Made by a program: the position numbers and the translations under genes
Shown: positions 25,464-33,684 of the stretch, in pieces
Layout: each line of letters opens with the position of its first letter
Numbering within the stretch: the stretch's first letter is position 1
From: Streptomyces sp. ISL-96
GTDB taxonomy: Bacteria > Actinomycetota > Actinomycetes > Streptomycetales > Streptomycetaceae
Length of the DNA: 64,000 bases
Direction of reading: 5' to 3'
NCBI RefSeq assembly: GCF_018614035.1
Contig: NZ_JAGGPA010000039.1
Location: 62,001-126,000, forward strand
The notes under the pieces: model-generated
Database searches by the model: none
What the model saw: the letters and a program-made list of their open reading frames with translations, nothing else
What the model was told of the DNA's origin: nothing

Positions 25464-26351
25464 TCAGAGGATGCCTTTCCACGACCACGGCCGCGGACCG
25501 GATCGACCGCGCAAGCAGTCGATCCGGTGCCGCGCCTGGTCCACCCACTCCTCGTTCGTGGCCGCATGTTGCGCGGCGTACGTCGCCATCCGCAACTCCC
25601 TGGCACCCGCGAGGATGGGGTAGCCCTCCCACTCGGTCACGTCGCGCCCATACTTCTCGCAGAACTCGGTGTACTCCGGCGCGGTGACCGCGCCGGTCGT
25701 CTTGGCACGGACCGCTGTAGATACGAGGTCCCATTCGGGCGGTCCAACGGAGAAGCGCTCCAGGTCCATCATCAGGGGCCCGTCGCTCGTACGGACGAGG
25801 TTTCCAGGCCACGCATCTCCGTGCACGGCGCAGTCCGGGAGTCCGGCCGGCCGTTCCTCCCACGCTGCGGAGAGATCGCGATGTAGTCCGCGGAGCCACT
25901 TCCTGTCGCGGTCCGGGATCGTGTTGGCGGCGTCCAACCGTTCATCTACCCGGACGAAGGGATCGAGGTAGCCCAGCTCGATGTCCGGCACGGGCAGGGA
26001 ATGGAGCTGCGACAACAGGCCCGCGATGTCGCGCACCGACCCGTGCTTCAGGCCGGGAAGTTCCACCCAGAAGGTCACGGGCCTGCCGTCTGCGCCGACC
26101 GGCTGCTCGTCATTGACGAGGCGTACAGCGGGGATGTTCTGCTGCGCGAGCCAGCGTGCGACGCGGACCTCACGGGCTGCTGCGGCGTCCGTGCCCGGTC
26201 GTCCGATCCGTACGATCACGCGTTGCCCGGGGAGCCGCCATATCTGGTTCTCAGCCACCCTTACGGGCTCCGCCCCGGCAGCGTCCAAACCGACTTCTGA
26301 GCACGCCCGTTCGAGGGCGTGACGGGCGGATGCGGGGGCCGAAGTGGTCAT
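25464..26351 (-). CDS. APH-family kinase coupled to an XRE regulator
   Basis: 295 residues, APH fold: VIVRIGRPG near the nucleotide site, catalytic loop VHGDAWPGNLV, metal site MMDLERF. Its ATG overlaps the stop of the XRE regulator gene (ATGA), so the two are made together. Paralogue of the kinase at 754-1617. Such kinases often sit beside XRE regulators at Streptomyces accessory loci; whether it phosphorylates a small metabolite or a product of the adjacent nucleotide cluster is open. Confidence 0.8.
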   Translation of the reverse strand: MTTSAPASARHALERACSEVGLDAAGAEPVRVAENQIWRLPGQRVIVRIGRPGTDAAAAREVRVARWLAQQNIPAVRLVNDEQPVGADGRPVTFWVELPGLKHGSVRDIAGLLSQLHSLPVPDIELGYLDPFVRVDERLDAANTIPDRDRKWLRGLHRDLSAAWEERPAGLPDCAVHGDAWPGNLVRTSDGPLMMDLERFSVGPPEWDLVSTAVRAKTTGAVTAPEYTEFCEKYGRDVTEWEGYPILAGARELRMATYAAQHAATNEEWVDQARHRIDCLRGRSGPRPWSWKGIL

Positions 26352-27751
26352 GCCGAGACCGTAGCGGCGATCCGCTCACGCAGGGCAGAAGCCTCCGGAA
26401 TCTTCGGGTGCTTGGAGGCGAAGCGGCCGAGCTGCCGAAGGTCGTCGCGAGCCCGGCGGGAGGTGAGCCGGCCGACCTCGTCCAGCGCGTCGTGCCCAAT
26501 CATTGCCGCCTTCCGCGGGTCGCCCTTCGCCATCATCAGGGCGGCCAGTTTTGTACGGGAGATAGCGCGAGAGCGGTTGAAGCCGTCGGCGTGGCCCTTC
26601 ACCGCGTTGTCGAAGCGCTGGGCCGCCCTGCCCGGGTCCTGCCCGGCAAGGATGGCGAGATCAAACAGGGCGTGGGCGGTGTCACCGTTGTGCTGCGCTG
26701 TGTCGTAGTAGGCCATCCACTGCGGGTCTTCCGCAGGGCGGGCCCGGGTGAATGCTTCATCGGCCGCGCCGACGGCCGCCATGGTGTCACGGACGTTGCC
26801 CATCTTGCCGAACGCACGGGCGCGCGCGGTGTGCAGCATGGCCTGCTCGGTGGCGGTCAGCCGGTCGGAGCGCACCAGACCCTTCTCCGCATAGGTCAGG
26901 CCGTCGTCAGGTGCGCCGGTCCACACCGCCTGTCGTGCCAGGAACGAGTACGTCTTAGCCCGTAGGTGCCAGTCCCCCGCCTCCTCCGCGCAGTCGGCCG
27001 CGAACTTGAAGGTCTTTGTGGCTTCCTCGTGGTGGTAGGCGTCGAATGCCGACGCTCCCACGACGATGCCGAGCCGAGAAACAGCGGCGAACAGGTCAGC
27101 ACGCAGGTGCTCGGAGCACTGCACTTGAAGGAGGCCGGCGGACCACTGCATCGCGCTGCTGGCCACATCCCGGACCATGCCGCCCCCACCCAGTTGGTTA
27201 TCCATTCCGCTGATGGCGACCGCCGCCGCGAGAACCTGGTCAATGTGGCCAGGGCTGACGTTCTCCGGGAGGGACAGCCCGGAGGGGGCGAAGACTTGAG
27301 TGACGTCTAAGGGGGCGAAGGCGGCGAGGCCGCTGACTTGGAGGAACGAGCGTCGATCCACTGGCTCATGGCTCCTGGGGCGAGGAGATGGTTCGTCTCT
27401 CCCCAGGATGCCGCCTGCCCGCACCTGAACGGTCCCTTCCCCCCTACCCGCTGAATGCTTATCGGCATCAGCCCGCTTCCTATCGGCGTCGCGGTTCCCA
27501 AAGACCATCGGCCACGCCCGGTCGAAGAGGCCCCCAGTGTGGAAGACGTCGTCGAGCCGCTGGGCCAAATCGCGCCGACAGCTCGGGTACTTGCCCTTCT
27601 CGATAGACAAGATCATGTCGTCGCTGACCTGCACTAACCGCCCCAGAGCCTTAGCAGACAGCTTCTCGGCCGTACGCAGCTCGCGCAGCTCGTTTCCGAA
27701 CCACTCCTGGGGGGACGCCCCCGGGTCGAGCTTCTTCATTGGCTGCGGCAT
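26348..27751 (-). CDS. XRE-family regulator with C-terminal TPR-like region
   Basis: 467 residues. N-terminal helix-turn-helix at residues ~15-70 (EWFGNELRELRTAEKLSAKA ... LSIEKGKYPSC), then a linker and the DRRSFLQVSGLAAF motif common to Streptomyces XRE proteins, then about 280 residues of helical repeats. Start ATG 27751 (an in-frame ATG at 27739 is the alternative). Divergent from the ATP-binding gene; inverted repeats lie between. Likely senses a ligand or peptide through the repeats and controls the adjoining cluster, in the style of WhiJ-type loci. Confidence 0.8.
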   Translation of the reverse strand: MPQPMKKLDPGASPQEWFGNELRELRTAEKLSAKALGRLVQVSDDMILSIEKGKYPSCRRDLAQRLDDVFHTGGLFDRAWPMVFGNRDADRKRADADKHSAGRGEGTVQVRAGGILGRDEPSPRPRSHEPVDRRSFLQVSGLAAFAPLDVTQVFAPSGLSLPENVSPGHIDQVLAAAVAISGMDNQLGGGGMVRDVASSAMQWSAGLLQVQCSEHLRADLFAAVSRLGIVVGASAFDAYHHEEATKTFKFAADCAEEAGDWHLRAKTYSFLARQAVWTGAPDDGLTYAEKGLVRSDRLTATEQAMLHTARARAFGKMGNVRDTMAAVGAADEAFTRARPAEDPQWMAYYDTAQHNGDTAHALFDLAILAGQDPGRAAQRFDNAVKGHADGFNRSRAISRTKLAALMMAKGDPRKAAMIGHDALDEVGRLTSRRARDDLRQLGRFASKHPKIPEASALRERIAATVSA

Positions 27752-27770
27752 TCCCTGCCCCCGAAGTCGT

Positions 27771-27877
27771 TGATGCCGAACTTCCAAGTCATCGGCATCA
27801 GGCTCTGCACGTTCTCGGTGCGCTCTGCCTGAATGGTTGCTGATCGGTTCGGTCCCAGTACACACCGCTACCGAACC
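27771..27877. promoter_or_regulatory. Two inverted repeats in the divergent promoter region
   Basis: TGATGCCGA (27771-27779) and TCGGCATCA (27792-27800) form a 9-bp repeat 20 bases from the XRE start. GGTTCGGT (27846-27853) and ACCGAACC (27870-27877) form an 8-bp repeat before the ATP-binding gene. A further TCGGCATCA half-site lies inside the XRE gene at 27462-27470. Probable operators for the XRE protein. Confidence 0.55.
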
Positions 27878-27914
27878 CTGCTGAAGGGGTTCCGGCAGAA
27901 CGGAGGGAACAGCG

Positions 27915-28388
27915 ATGGAAGTACTCGCCGATACCCACGAGCGGGACGCTTCGGTTCGGGCCATGTCCAGAATCGTGGACGGCCAACTCGACATGACGTT
28001 CGATGTCCGGGCCGACGATCTGGGATCGGTGCGAGCCATCGTGCAGGCGCACCTGACCTGGTGGCGTATCGACAGCGAGAGCAGCTTCCGGATGCTGACC
28101 GTGGTGAACGAGCTGCTGACCAACGTCATGCAGCACACCCCGGCCGACGACGACGGGCACCGGATGGCCAGCCTTCTCCTTCAGCGTGTCCCGGGCGGCA
28201 TCGCCGCGGTCGTCCGCGACCAAGACCCCCGTCCGCCCGTGTACGTCGCACCGAACCTGATCGCCGAGGACGGCCGCGGCCTGATGTTGCTGCGCGCTTT
28301 GGCGGACGAGACCTCCGTGACCGCGACGACCGCCGGTAAGGACATTTGGGCGTTCATAGTGACGCCTGGCACATCCGAGCACATCTAG
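27915..28388 (+). CDS. RsbW-type ATP-binding protein (anti-sigma-like HATPase)
   Basis: 157 residues with a GHKL ATPase fold: N box VVNELLTNVMQHT, G1 VRDQDPRPP, G2 DGRGLMLLRALADE. Such single-domain proteins act as anti-sigma kinases or partners of XRE regulators in Streptomyces. ATG 27915 follows GGAGGG. Divergent from the XRE gene; it is the first plus-strand gene leading into the nucleotide cluster, whose next start is 35 bases away, so it may be co-transcribed. Confidence 0.82.
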   Translation: MEVLADTHERDASVRAMSRIVDGQLDMTFDVRADDLGSVRAIVQAHLTWWRIDSESSFRMLTVVNELLTNVMQHTPADDDGHRMASLLLQRVPGGIAAVVRDQDPRPPVYVAPNLIAEDGRGLMLLRALADETSVTATTAGKDIWAFIVTPGTSEHI

Positions 28389-28422
28389 CACCCCCATGGC
28401 CGGCCCCCTTCAGGAGACCTTG

Positions 28423-28890
28423 ATGTCCTTCACCGCTCTTGCACCGGAGAACGAGGTGGTTCGGAGCAGCCACTGGCCGCACGCGGTCGAGAAGTGGAAG
28501 GCGCCCCTGGACGCCGGCACTCTCGCCCGCGTCGTGGACCGGCTTCGCGGGATGAAGCCGCTGGAAGCGATTCTGGACGACATCGGCGACGTGCTCGGTA
28601 ATCAGGAGCCCCGAGAGCACGAGTCCGAGGAGATCGCCCAGCGCTTACGCGGCGACCTCATGCGGCTCGTCACCATCGCGGTTGCCGCTGCCGACGACGA
28701 CGCCGTGGTGACAGAACTCATCCAGCAGGCCCGCACGCTGCGCTCCGAGGAACTGCCGGGCGACAACCGTAAGGCCATCGGCCACCTCCGGCGGATGGCC
28801 CGGGTCACCAATGACCTGCTGGCACGGCTCGCCGAGACCGGGACGACGAAGGAAGCCATATGCCGACCGCTACCCGCCCCGGGCCGCTGA
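28423..28890 (+). CDS. DUF6415-like protein (natural-product cluster family)
   Basis: 155 residues, mostly helical, no catalytic motif. Typical features include ARVVDRLRGMKPLEAILDD and LRRMARVTNDLLARL. I assign DUF6415 from memory of proteins in Streptomyces clusters with the same neighbours. ATG 28423 with GGAG seven bases upstream is preferred over ATG 28396. It contains a TTA codon (28645-28647), so translation depends on the bldA tRNA. Its end overlaps the next gene by 31 bases. Likely small regulatory or structural protein. Confidence 0.65.
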   Translation: MSFTALAPENEVVRSSHWPHAVEKWKAPLDAGTLARVVDRLRGMKPLEAILDDIGDVLGNQEPREHESEEIAQRLRGDLMRLVTIAVAAADDDAVVTELIQQARTLRSEELPGDNRKAIGHLRRMARVTNDLLARLAETGTTKEAICRPLPAPGR

Positions 28891-29336
28891 CCGTCTCTCT
28901 GCTGCCCCCGCACGAGGCGTACGACTACGAGTACTACAAAGCCCGGCTCGCCGACCCCGCGCTCCTGGAGGACAGCGTCGCCATCTGCGTCTTCCGCGCG
29001 CCGCTGCTCGCCATCCCCGCTGGCGGTCAGCGGCTGGGCGGCTACCACCCCGTGACGGACATGAACGTCGGTCTGGCAGTCCGTGACCTTCTCCAGGGGC
29101 GGCCGGGCTTCACGAACCTGCGCCTGCGGTGGTCGCCCTACCCGGACTCCTGCCCCGTCGTGGAGTGGGGCGAGAAATCGCCGACGCTCTGGGGACGCTA
29201 CGACTACGTCACGTTGGGCCGGTTCTACGGCTACAGCGATGTGGCCATTGATGAGTTCTCTACGCGCTCCGCCGCTCGACGCGGCCTCCAGACGCCCTCT
29301 TCGGCCCCCCGACTCCGCTCTCCCGCAGTTCAGTAG
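28860..29336 (+). CDS. DUF6302-like protein
   Basis: 158 residues. Starts at ATG 28860 inside the previous gene, preceded by AAGGAAG. Contains a conserved-looking core (HEAYDYEYYKARLADPALL ... VAICVFRAPLLAIPAGG ... SCPVVEWGEKSPTLWGRYD). No known catalytic residues; one cysteine near residue 43. The last ~30 residues are low-complexity Ser/Arg. Found beside DUF6415 proteins in similar Streptomyces loci, as far as I recall. Function unknown. Confidence 0.6.
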   Translation: MPTATRPGPLTVSLLPPHEAYDYEYYKARLADPALLEDSVAICVFRAPLLAIPAGGQRLGGYHPVTDMNVGLAVRDLLQGRPGFTNLRLRWSPYPDSCPVVEWGEKSPTLWGRYDYVTLGRFYGYSDVAIDEFSTRSAARRGLQTPSSAPRLRSPAVQ

Positions 29337-29389
29337 ACCCACCGAAGAGGGCACTGCCCACCGCATTACTGAAAGGAAGAGCGACGCAC

Positions 29390-29596
29390 ATGTGCCAGCA
29401 CATGCCTCCGTGCCCCACCGCCGAATTGCCGGACCACGAAGCGGCTACAGCGGTCGCGCAAGACCACGTGATGGGCTGGACTCTGCTGTGCAACGGCGTC
29501 CTGAATTTCGATGACACCGGTGAGCTGCTGCCCGACGGCACGATCATCGCGCCGCACCGGCCCACCACTGCGACCGGCACGGGAACCACCTCATGA
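29390..29596 (+). CDS. DUF5999 family small protein
   Basis: 68 residues: CQHMPPCPTAELPDHEAA at the N-terminus with two Cys and a His, then GWTLLCNGVLNFDDTGELLPDG and APHRP. This is the actinobacteria-specific DUF5999 pattern. The Cys/His set may bind a metal. AAGGAAG precedes ATG 29390. ATGA overlap with the following gene. Confidence 0.78.
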   Translation: MCQHMPPCPTAELPDHEAATAVAQDHVMGWTLLCNGVLNFDDTGELLPDGTIIAPHRPTTATGTGTTS

Positions 29597-30243
29597 AGGG
29601 CGTCCCCAGCAACGTGCGCGTCCCCTACATCACAGCCCGGCAAGGCGAGGAAGAAGACTCGTTCCTCTCTCTGCGCGCTTCCTTCGGCGAAGACGGGAAA
29701 TCGCGACTCGGCTACTGGGACGAAGTCCCCGGAGACCGCGACCTGCACGGTGTCCTATGGGGCCGGTGCTCGCAGTCGATCGGGCCTGGCCGACTGCCCG
29801 AGGGCTTGCCGAGGTGGAAGATGATTCACCCCGCTCGCCAGCGGGAGACGATGGCGATGCTGCGCTGCCAGGTCTGCGTTGGGCCCGCGAAGACCGACGC
29901 CGGCACCCTGTTCCTGGAGACAGCGACGGGATATCGCTCAGGCTGGCCTCCCAGGACCGCCCAGCCGCCCGTCTGCCTGGAGCACGCACACCTCGCTGCC
30001 GAGCGCTGCCCCCACCTGGTCCGTAACGGACACGTCGCGCTCATGGTGCGCAAGTCCCCGCTCTACGGCGTCATCGGCACGCCGTACATGTACGGCTTGG
30101 ACGGGGTGCAGGCACTGGCTGGCGACGATGCTCCGGTCCCGTACGGAGATCCCGGTCTTTGGTGGTTCCTGGCCTCCCAACTCGTGCGCGAACTGCGGGA
30201 CTACACGGTCGTCAACCTGGACGATCTCGTGCCCGCCGCATAG
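29593..30243 (+). CDS. Hypothetical Cys/His-containing protein
   Basis: 216 residues. Middle region MLRCQVCVG ... PPVCLEHAHLAAERCPHLV has a CxxC pair followed by C-x2-H and C-x-H, a plausible zinc ribbon of HNH or treble-clef type. The C-terminus ends in a helix WWFLASQLVRELRDY. Homologous proteins are common in Streptomyces islands with XRE/DUF5999 genes, but no function is established to my knowledge. Translationally coupled to the DUF5999 gene. A tight hairpin begins at its stop. Confidence 0.65.
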   Translation: MKGVPSNVRVPYITARQGEEEDSFLSLRASFGEDGKSRLGYWDEVPGDRDLHGVLWGRCSQSIGPGRLPEGLPRWKMIHPARQRETMAMLRCQVCVGPAKTDAGTLFLETATGYRSGWPPRTAQPPVCLEHAHLAAERCPHLVRNGHVALMVRKSPLYGVIGTPYMYGLDGVQALAGDDAPVPYGDPGLWWFLASQLVRELRDYTVVNLDDLVPAA

Positions 30244-30324
30244 ACCGCCGCCCGGCGGTCCTGACCCCCTGTATCGGACCGTCGGGCGGCCCTGGCTCCG
30301 GCGCGGGGAGACCTGCACGTCTCC
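30243..30324 (+). terminator. Tandem hairpins splitting the cluster into two transcripts
   Basis: GACCGCCG-CC-CGGCGGTC (30243-30260) begins at the stop codon, and GGAGAC/GTCTCC (30307-30324) follows. The 179-base gap between the hypothetical gene and the synthase gene is the only sizeable break in the cluster, so a promoter for the enzymatic part may lie at 30325-30415. No clear -10/-35 was seen. Confidence 0.45.
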
Positions 30325-30422
30325 TCCCCTCGTGCCCAGACCCCCGCGCCGGCGAACGCACAGAGCACAACGCCCTTGTCCACCAGCCGCGCCCGCGGCT
30401 GCGCACCGACCTGGAGAAGTTC

Positions 30423-31442
30423 ATGCTCACCGCACCGACCTATCGCAGCGTTGAGGGTGCCTACCTGGCCCTGCTGCAACTGGCCTCGATCAACTACGAG
30501 CAGCACATTGACGCTCGCGGGAACGAGGCTCGCGAGGTGATCGGCGTTGGCTTCCGTCTGCCCGACCCCCGCCAGAGGCTCCCCTACCTGGTGATGCGAA
30601 AGGCCAACCCGATCTTCCAGTTCGCCGAGGCTCTCTGGTACCTGGCCGGCCGCCGTGACCTGGAGATGATCGGCTACTACGCGCCGTCCATGCGATCCAG
30701 CTCCCCCGACGGCATCAACCTCGGTGGGTCCGCCTACGGCTACAGCCTCTTCAATCCCGCTGAGGGCGACACGGTCTCGCCGTTCGACCGGGTCCTGGAG
30801 CTGCTGCGCACGGAGACCGACAGCAAGCGCGGGTACCTCCCCGTCTTCTCCGCTGCCGAGCTGGCTGTCAGTGACAACCCCGACATGGCGTGCTTGGCGG
30901 GGCTGCACCTGCTCGCGCGTGGAGGACACCTGCACATGCTTTGCAACATGCGGGCCAACGATCTGGACTGTGGCCTGCTCAGCGACGTGTTCAGCTTCAC
31001 GATGATCCAGGAGTACGCAGCCGTACAACTCGGCCTGCAACTGGGGACGTACACCCACATCATCGGCTCCGCGCACGTCAACGAGCGGAACGCCGAGCGC
31101 GTCAAGAGGGTGCTGAACGAGGCGGACGTCCGACGCCACCCGCAGCACTTCCCGTTCCCGGCGATGTCCCAGGAGACCAACCCCGCGACAATCGCGCGAG
31201 TCCTCGAACACGAGGAACTGCTGCGTACGAACAAAGCCCAGTACAGCGCGGAGGACATCGCGGGCCTCGACGTGGACGCGTACTGGCAGCAAGCCGTGCT
31301 GCTGTTCGAGGTGTACCGGCAGATCGAGCACGACCAGACCGACACCGTGAGCCGCGACGTGCTCAACGCGCTGCACCCCGGCCTGGGTTGGCTCCTCGGA
31401 CACCGCTGGCCGGCCTGCGCGACCACCGGGGGCGAGCAGTGA
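30423..31442 (+). CDS. Thymidylate synthase homologue, predicted (d)CMP hydroxymethylase/methylase
   Basis: 339 residues. The catalytic Cys is C157 (DMACLAGLHL). R177 and D180 (NMRANDLDCG) follow with exactly the E. coli ThyA spacing (C146, R166, D169). The position of ThyA N177, which reads the uracil ring, is D188 (GLLSDVFSF). Asn to Asp here is known to switch the family to cytosine, as in phage T4 dCMP hydroxymethylase and MilA. THIIGSAHVNERN matches the downstream His/Tyr region. I infer C5 hydroxymethylation or methylation of CMP or dCMP using methylene-tetrahydrofolate. GGAGAAG precedes ATG 30423. Overlaps the NDP kinase gene. Confidence 0.82.
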   Translation: MLTAPTYRSVEGAYLALLQLASINYEQHIDARGNEAREVIGVGFRLPDPRQRLPYLVMRKANPIFQFAEALWYLAGRRDLEMIGYYAPSMRSSSPDGINLGGSAYGYSLFNPAEGDTVSPFDRVLELLRTETDSKRGYLPVFSAAELAVSDNPDMACLAGLHLLARGGHLHMLCNMRANDLDCGLLSDVFSFTMIQEYAAVQLGLQLGTYTHIIGSAHVNERNAERVKRVLNEADVRRHPQHFPFPAMSQETNPATIARVLEHEELLRTNKAQYSAEDIAGLDVDAYWQQAVLLFEVYRQIEHDQTDTVSRDVLNALHPGLGWLLGHRWPACATTGGEQ

Positions 31443-32476
31443 GCCCGAAGCCGCCGAGCGGCACCGTGGTGGAGGGCATCGACTTCGACCGCTGGGCGGT
31501 CATCCTGTGCAAGCCGGACGCCGTGGCACGCGGCCTGGTGGACACGGTGCTCGAACGGATCGCCGCCGCCGGCGTCACCGTCACCAGCCGCCGCGACCTC
31601 ACCGCGCAGGCGTGGCAGGCCCACGTCGCCTACCGGGACCTACTCACGAACACCGGCGCGGCCCCACGCGTACTCCCCGGCCGAATAGACGCCGCCTATG
31701 CGAACCAGCCCGTCGTCGTCGCGCTCGCGCACGGCGAACCGGGGGTGCACGCACGCCTGCGGCAACTCATCGGAGACACCGATCCCACCCGGGCTGTGCC
31801 CGGCACGATCCGCCGGGACCTGGGCAACGACAGCATGGCCGCCGCCCTCTCGGAGAAGCGCCTCGTAAGGAATCTCGTGCACACTTCTGACGACCCTGAC
31901 GCGGCCCGCCGCGACTTCGGCACGTGGCTTGGCTCCGGCCGTCCGCTCCAAGTGCCTGACTTCGAGTGCTGCTCGGTCATCCTGTGCAAGCCGGACGCCG
32001 TGGAGCTGGGCCTGGTGGACGCCGTACTCGAACGGATCGCTGCCGCTGGAGCGACGGTCACCGATCGCCGCGACATCACGGTTGAGGCATGGCAGGCCCA
32101 CGTCCACTACTGGGACCTACTCGTGGACGCCGACTGGTTCCCGGACCGAGACATCCCCGCGTGCCTCGAAGCCGAGTACGGCCACCGGCCCGTGGCCGTG
32201 GCGCTCGCCCACGGCGAGCCCGGGTTCCACGGTCGCCTACGGCAGCTCCTCGGCCACTTCGACCCCACCCACGCCGCGTCCGGCACGATCCGCGGCGACC
32301 TCGGCGACGACAGCCTGGAAGCCGCACTCGCGGAGAAGCGCCTCGTACGGAACCTGGTGCACACCTCCGACGACGCTTACGCCGCCCGGCGAGACTTCGG
32401 CACTTGGTTCGGCGCCGGCCGCCGCGCGCTCCTCGCTCCTCCCGTTCCCCTCCAGGCCACACCTGCCGATGCCTGA
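31439..32476 (+). CDS. Tandem nucleoside diphosphate kinase fusion
   Basis: 345 residues made of two full NDP kinase domains about 160 residues apart. Each has ILCKPDAV at its start, a DPT-A-(P/S)GTIR-D segment, and the phospho-accepting His in NLVHTSDD (H148 and H308). Bacterial NDP kinases are normally single domains of ~140 residues that oligomerise, so a covalent double is unusual. Both halves look active. It would convert a modified NDP to the triphosphate. GTG 31439 overlaps the synthase stop by four bases. Confidence 0.85.
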   Translation: MSPKPPSGTVVEGIDFDRWAVILCKPDAVARGLVDTVLERIAAAGVTVTSRRDLTAQAWQAHVAYRDLLTNTGAAPRVLPGRIDAAYANQPVVVALAHGEPGVHARLRQLIGDTDPTRAVPGTIRRDLGNDSMAAALSEKRLVRNLVHTSDDPDAARRDFGTWLGSGRPLQVPDFECCSVILCKPDAVELGLVDAVLERIAAAGATVTDRRDITVEAWQAHVHYWDLLVDADWFPDRDIPACLEAEYGHRPVAVALAHGEPGFHGRLRQLLGHFDPTHAASGTIRGDLGDDSLEAALAEKRLVRNLVHTSDDAYAARRDFGTWFGAGRRALLAPPVPLQATPADA

Positions 32477-32505
32477 TCTCTTCCACCAGCCTCCGGAGGG
32501 ACTCT

Positions 32506-33684
32506 ATGACCGCTCCAGTAGCCCCGCCCCGCCGCGCTCTGCCGATCCTGTCCGCCGACAAGATCGGTGGGCTGAAGCCGGAGCTCGCCGACGTGATCGA
32601 GTACCGCAAGTCGGGACTGTCGCTGAACTGGATCGTCGGCTGCCCGCTGGAGTGCGGGTACTGCGTCCGGCACCTGTTCGACAACTTCGAGATGAAGCTG
32701 CCTCGACGCCTGATGAGCGACGAGGAGGCTGTCAACCGCCTCGTCAGCCACCCGTACTTCCGGGCGCACACGACGCCCATCCAGCTCCTGAACCGAGCTA
32801 CCGACCCCATGCTTCCCATCGTCAAGCCGCACGTCTTCAACGTGCTGCGGGCGCTGGACGAGCAGGGCTTGACCAACCACGTTTTGGTCATCACCCGGTG
32901 GCGGGTGGGCCCCGAGGACTGCGCCGTCCTCAACAGCTTCAAGCACCTGCGCCTGACCGTGCTGGTCACGCACTCCAACATCTCCAACCCCGCCATCGAG
33001 CCCGTGGACTCCCGCATCGCAGCGGAGAGCCTGCGCACCCTGTACGAGCACGCCGAGCGGTACCGCACGGTCCTGTACTGGCGGCCGATCGTGCCCGGCC
33101 TGAACGACTCCGACGCCGACATCGAGCGGGCCCGGGAGCTGTCTCAGCACGCGCACGCCACCGTCTTCACGGGCCTGTTCTTCCGCGAGGAGATCGCCTC
33201 CTACTACGAGTCGCACGGCCTGCCGATGCCGTACGACGAGACCGCACGGCGCAAGATCATGCCGGAGGTTGCCGAACAGCGCATCCTCGATGCGTTCCAA
33301 CAGGACGGCTCCTGGGGCGCCCTGTTCCGCAAGACGAGCTGCGCAGTGGCGTACGCGCACGGCGAGGCCGACTACAACGGTCACTTCGGCATCGAGGAGC
33401 TGTGCGAAATCTGCCCCGAGGATCAGATCGCACGGTGCAAGTCAGCGTGGGTCAGGCCGGATCTGGCGACGGTCACGCAGGAAGCCCGAGTCCTCGGCGC
33501 GACGGGTGAGGTAGAGGTCAACAGTCGTGCCATCGTCGTGGAGGGACTGGACGAACCGCCGCGCTACTTCCTTCAGCACGGCTTCGGCTACCAGTGCCAC
33601 GACCGCGCCAAGCCCCACCACCACCGCCAGCACGGCCGAGCACCCATCGGCTGGAAGACGGGGAACGGAACCGAAACCGCATGA
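32506..33684 (+). CDS. Radical SAM enzyme, spore-photoproduct-lyase-like
   Basis: 393 residues. Radical SAM cysteines C46, C50 and C53 in VGCPLECGYCVRH (CxxxCxxC) bind the cluster that cleaves S-adenosylmethionine. NRATDPMLP and TRWRVGPEDC follow the pattern of SPL-like members. Beyond the barrel, KTSCAV...LCEICPEDQIARC holds four more Cys that may bind a second cluster. The His-rich tail (HDRAKPHHHRQHGR) is unusual. In this cluster it likely modifies the pyrimidine or sugar of the nucleotide. GGAGGG precedes ATG 32506; stop overlaps the exonuclease start. Confidence 0.82.
   Translation: MTAPVAPPRRALPILSADKIGGLKPELADVIEYRKSGLSLNWIVGCPLECGYCVRHLFDNFEMKLPRRLMSDEEAVNRLVSHPYFRAHTTPIQLLNRATDPMLPIVKPHVFNVLRALDEQGLTNHVLVITRWRVGPEDCAVLNSFKHLRLTVLVTHSNISNPAIEPVDSRIAAESLRTLYEHAERYRTVLYWRPIVPGLNDSDADIERARELSQHAHATVFTGLFFREEIASYYESHGLPMPYDETARRKIMPEVAEQRILDAFQQDGSWGALFRKTSCAVAYAHGEADYNGHFGIEELCEICPEDQIARCKSAWVRPDLATVTQEARVLGATGEVEVNSRAIVVEGLDEPPRYFLQHGFGYQCHDRAKPHHHRQHGRAPIGWKTGNGTETA

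Noticed and set aside
32506..33684. Radical SAM protein as a viperin making ddhCTP
   Set aside because: The surroundings of CxxxCxxC and the downstream motifs are SPL-like, and the viperin signature is absent.
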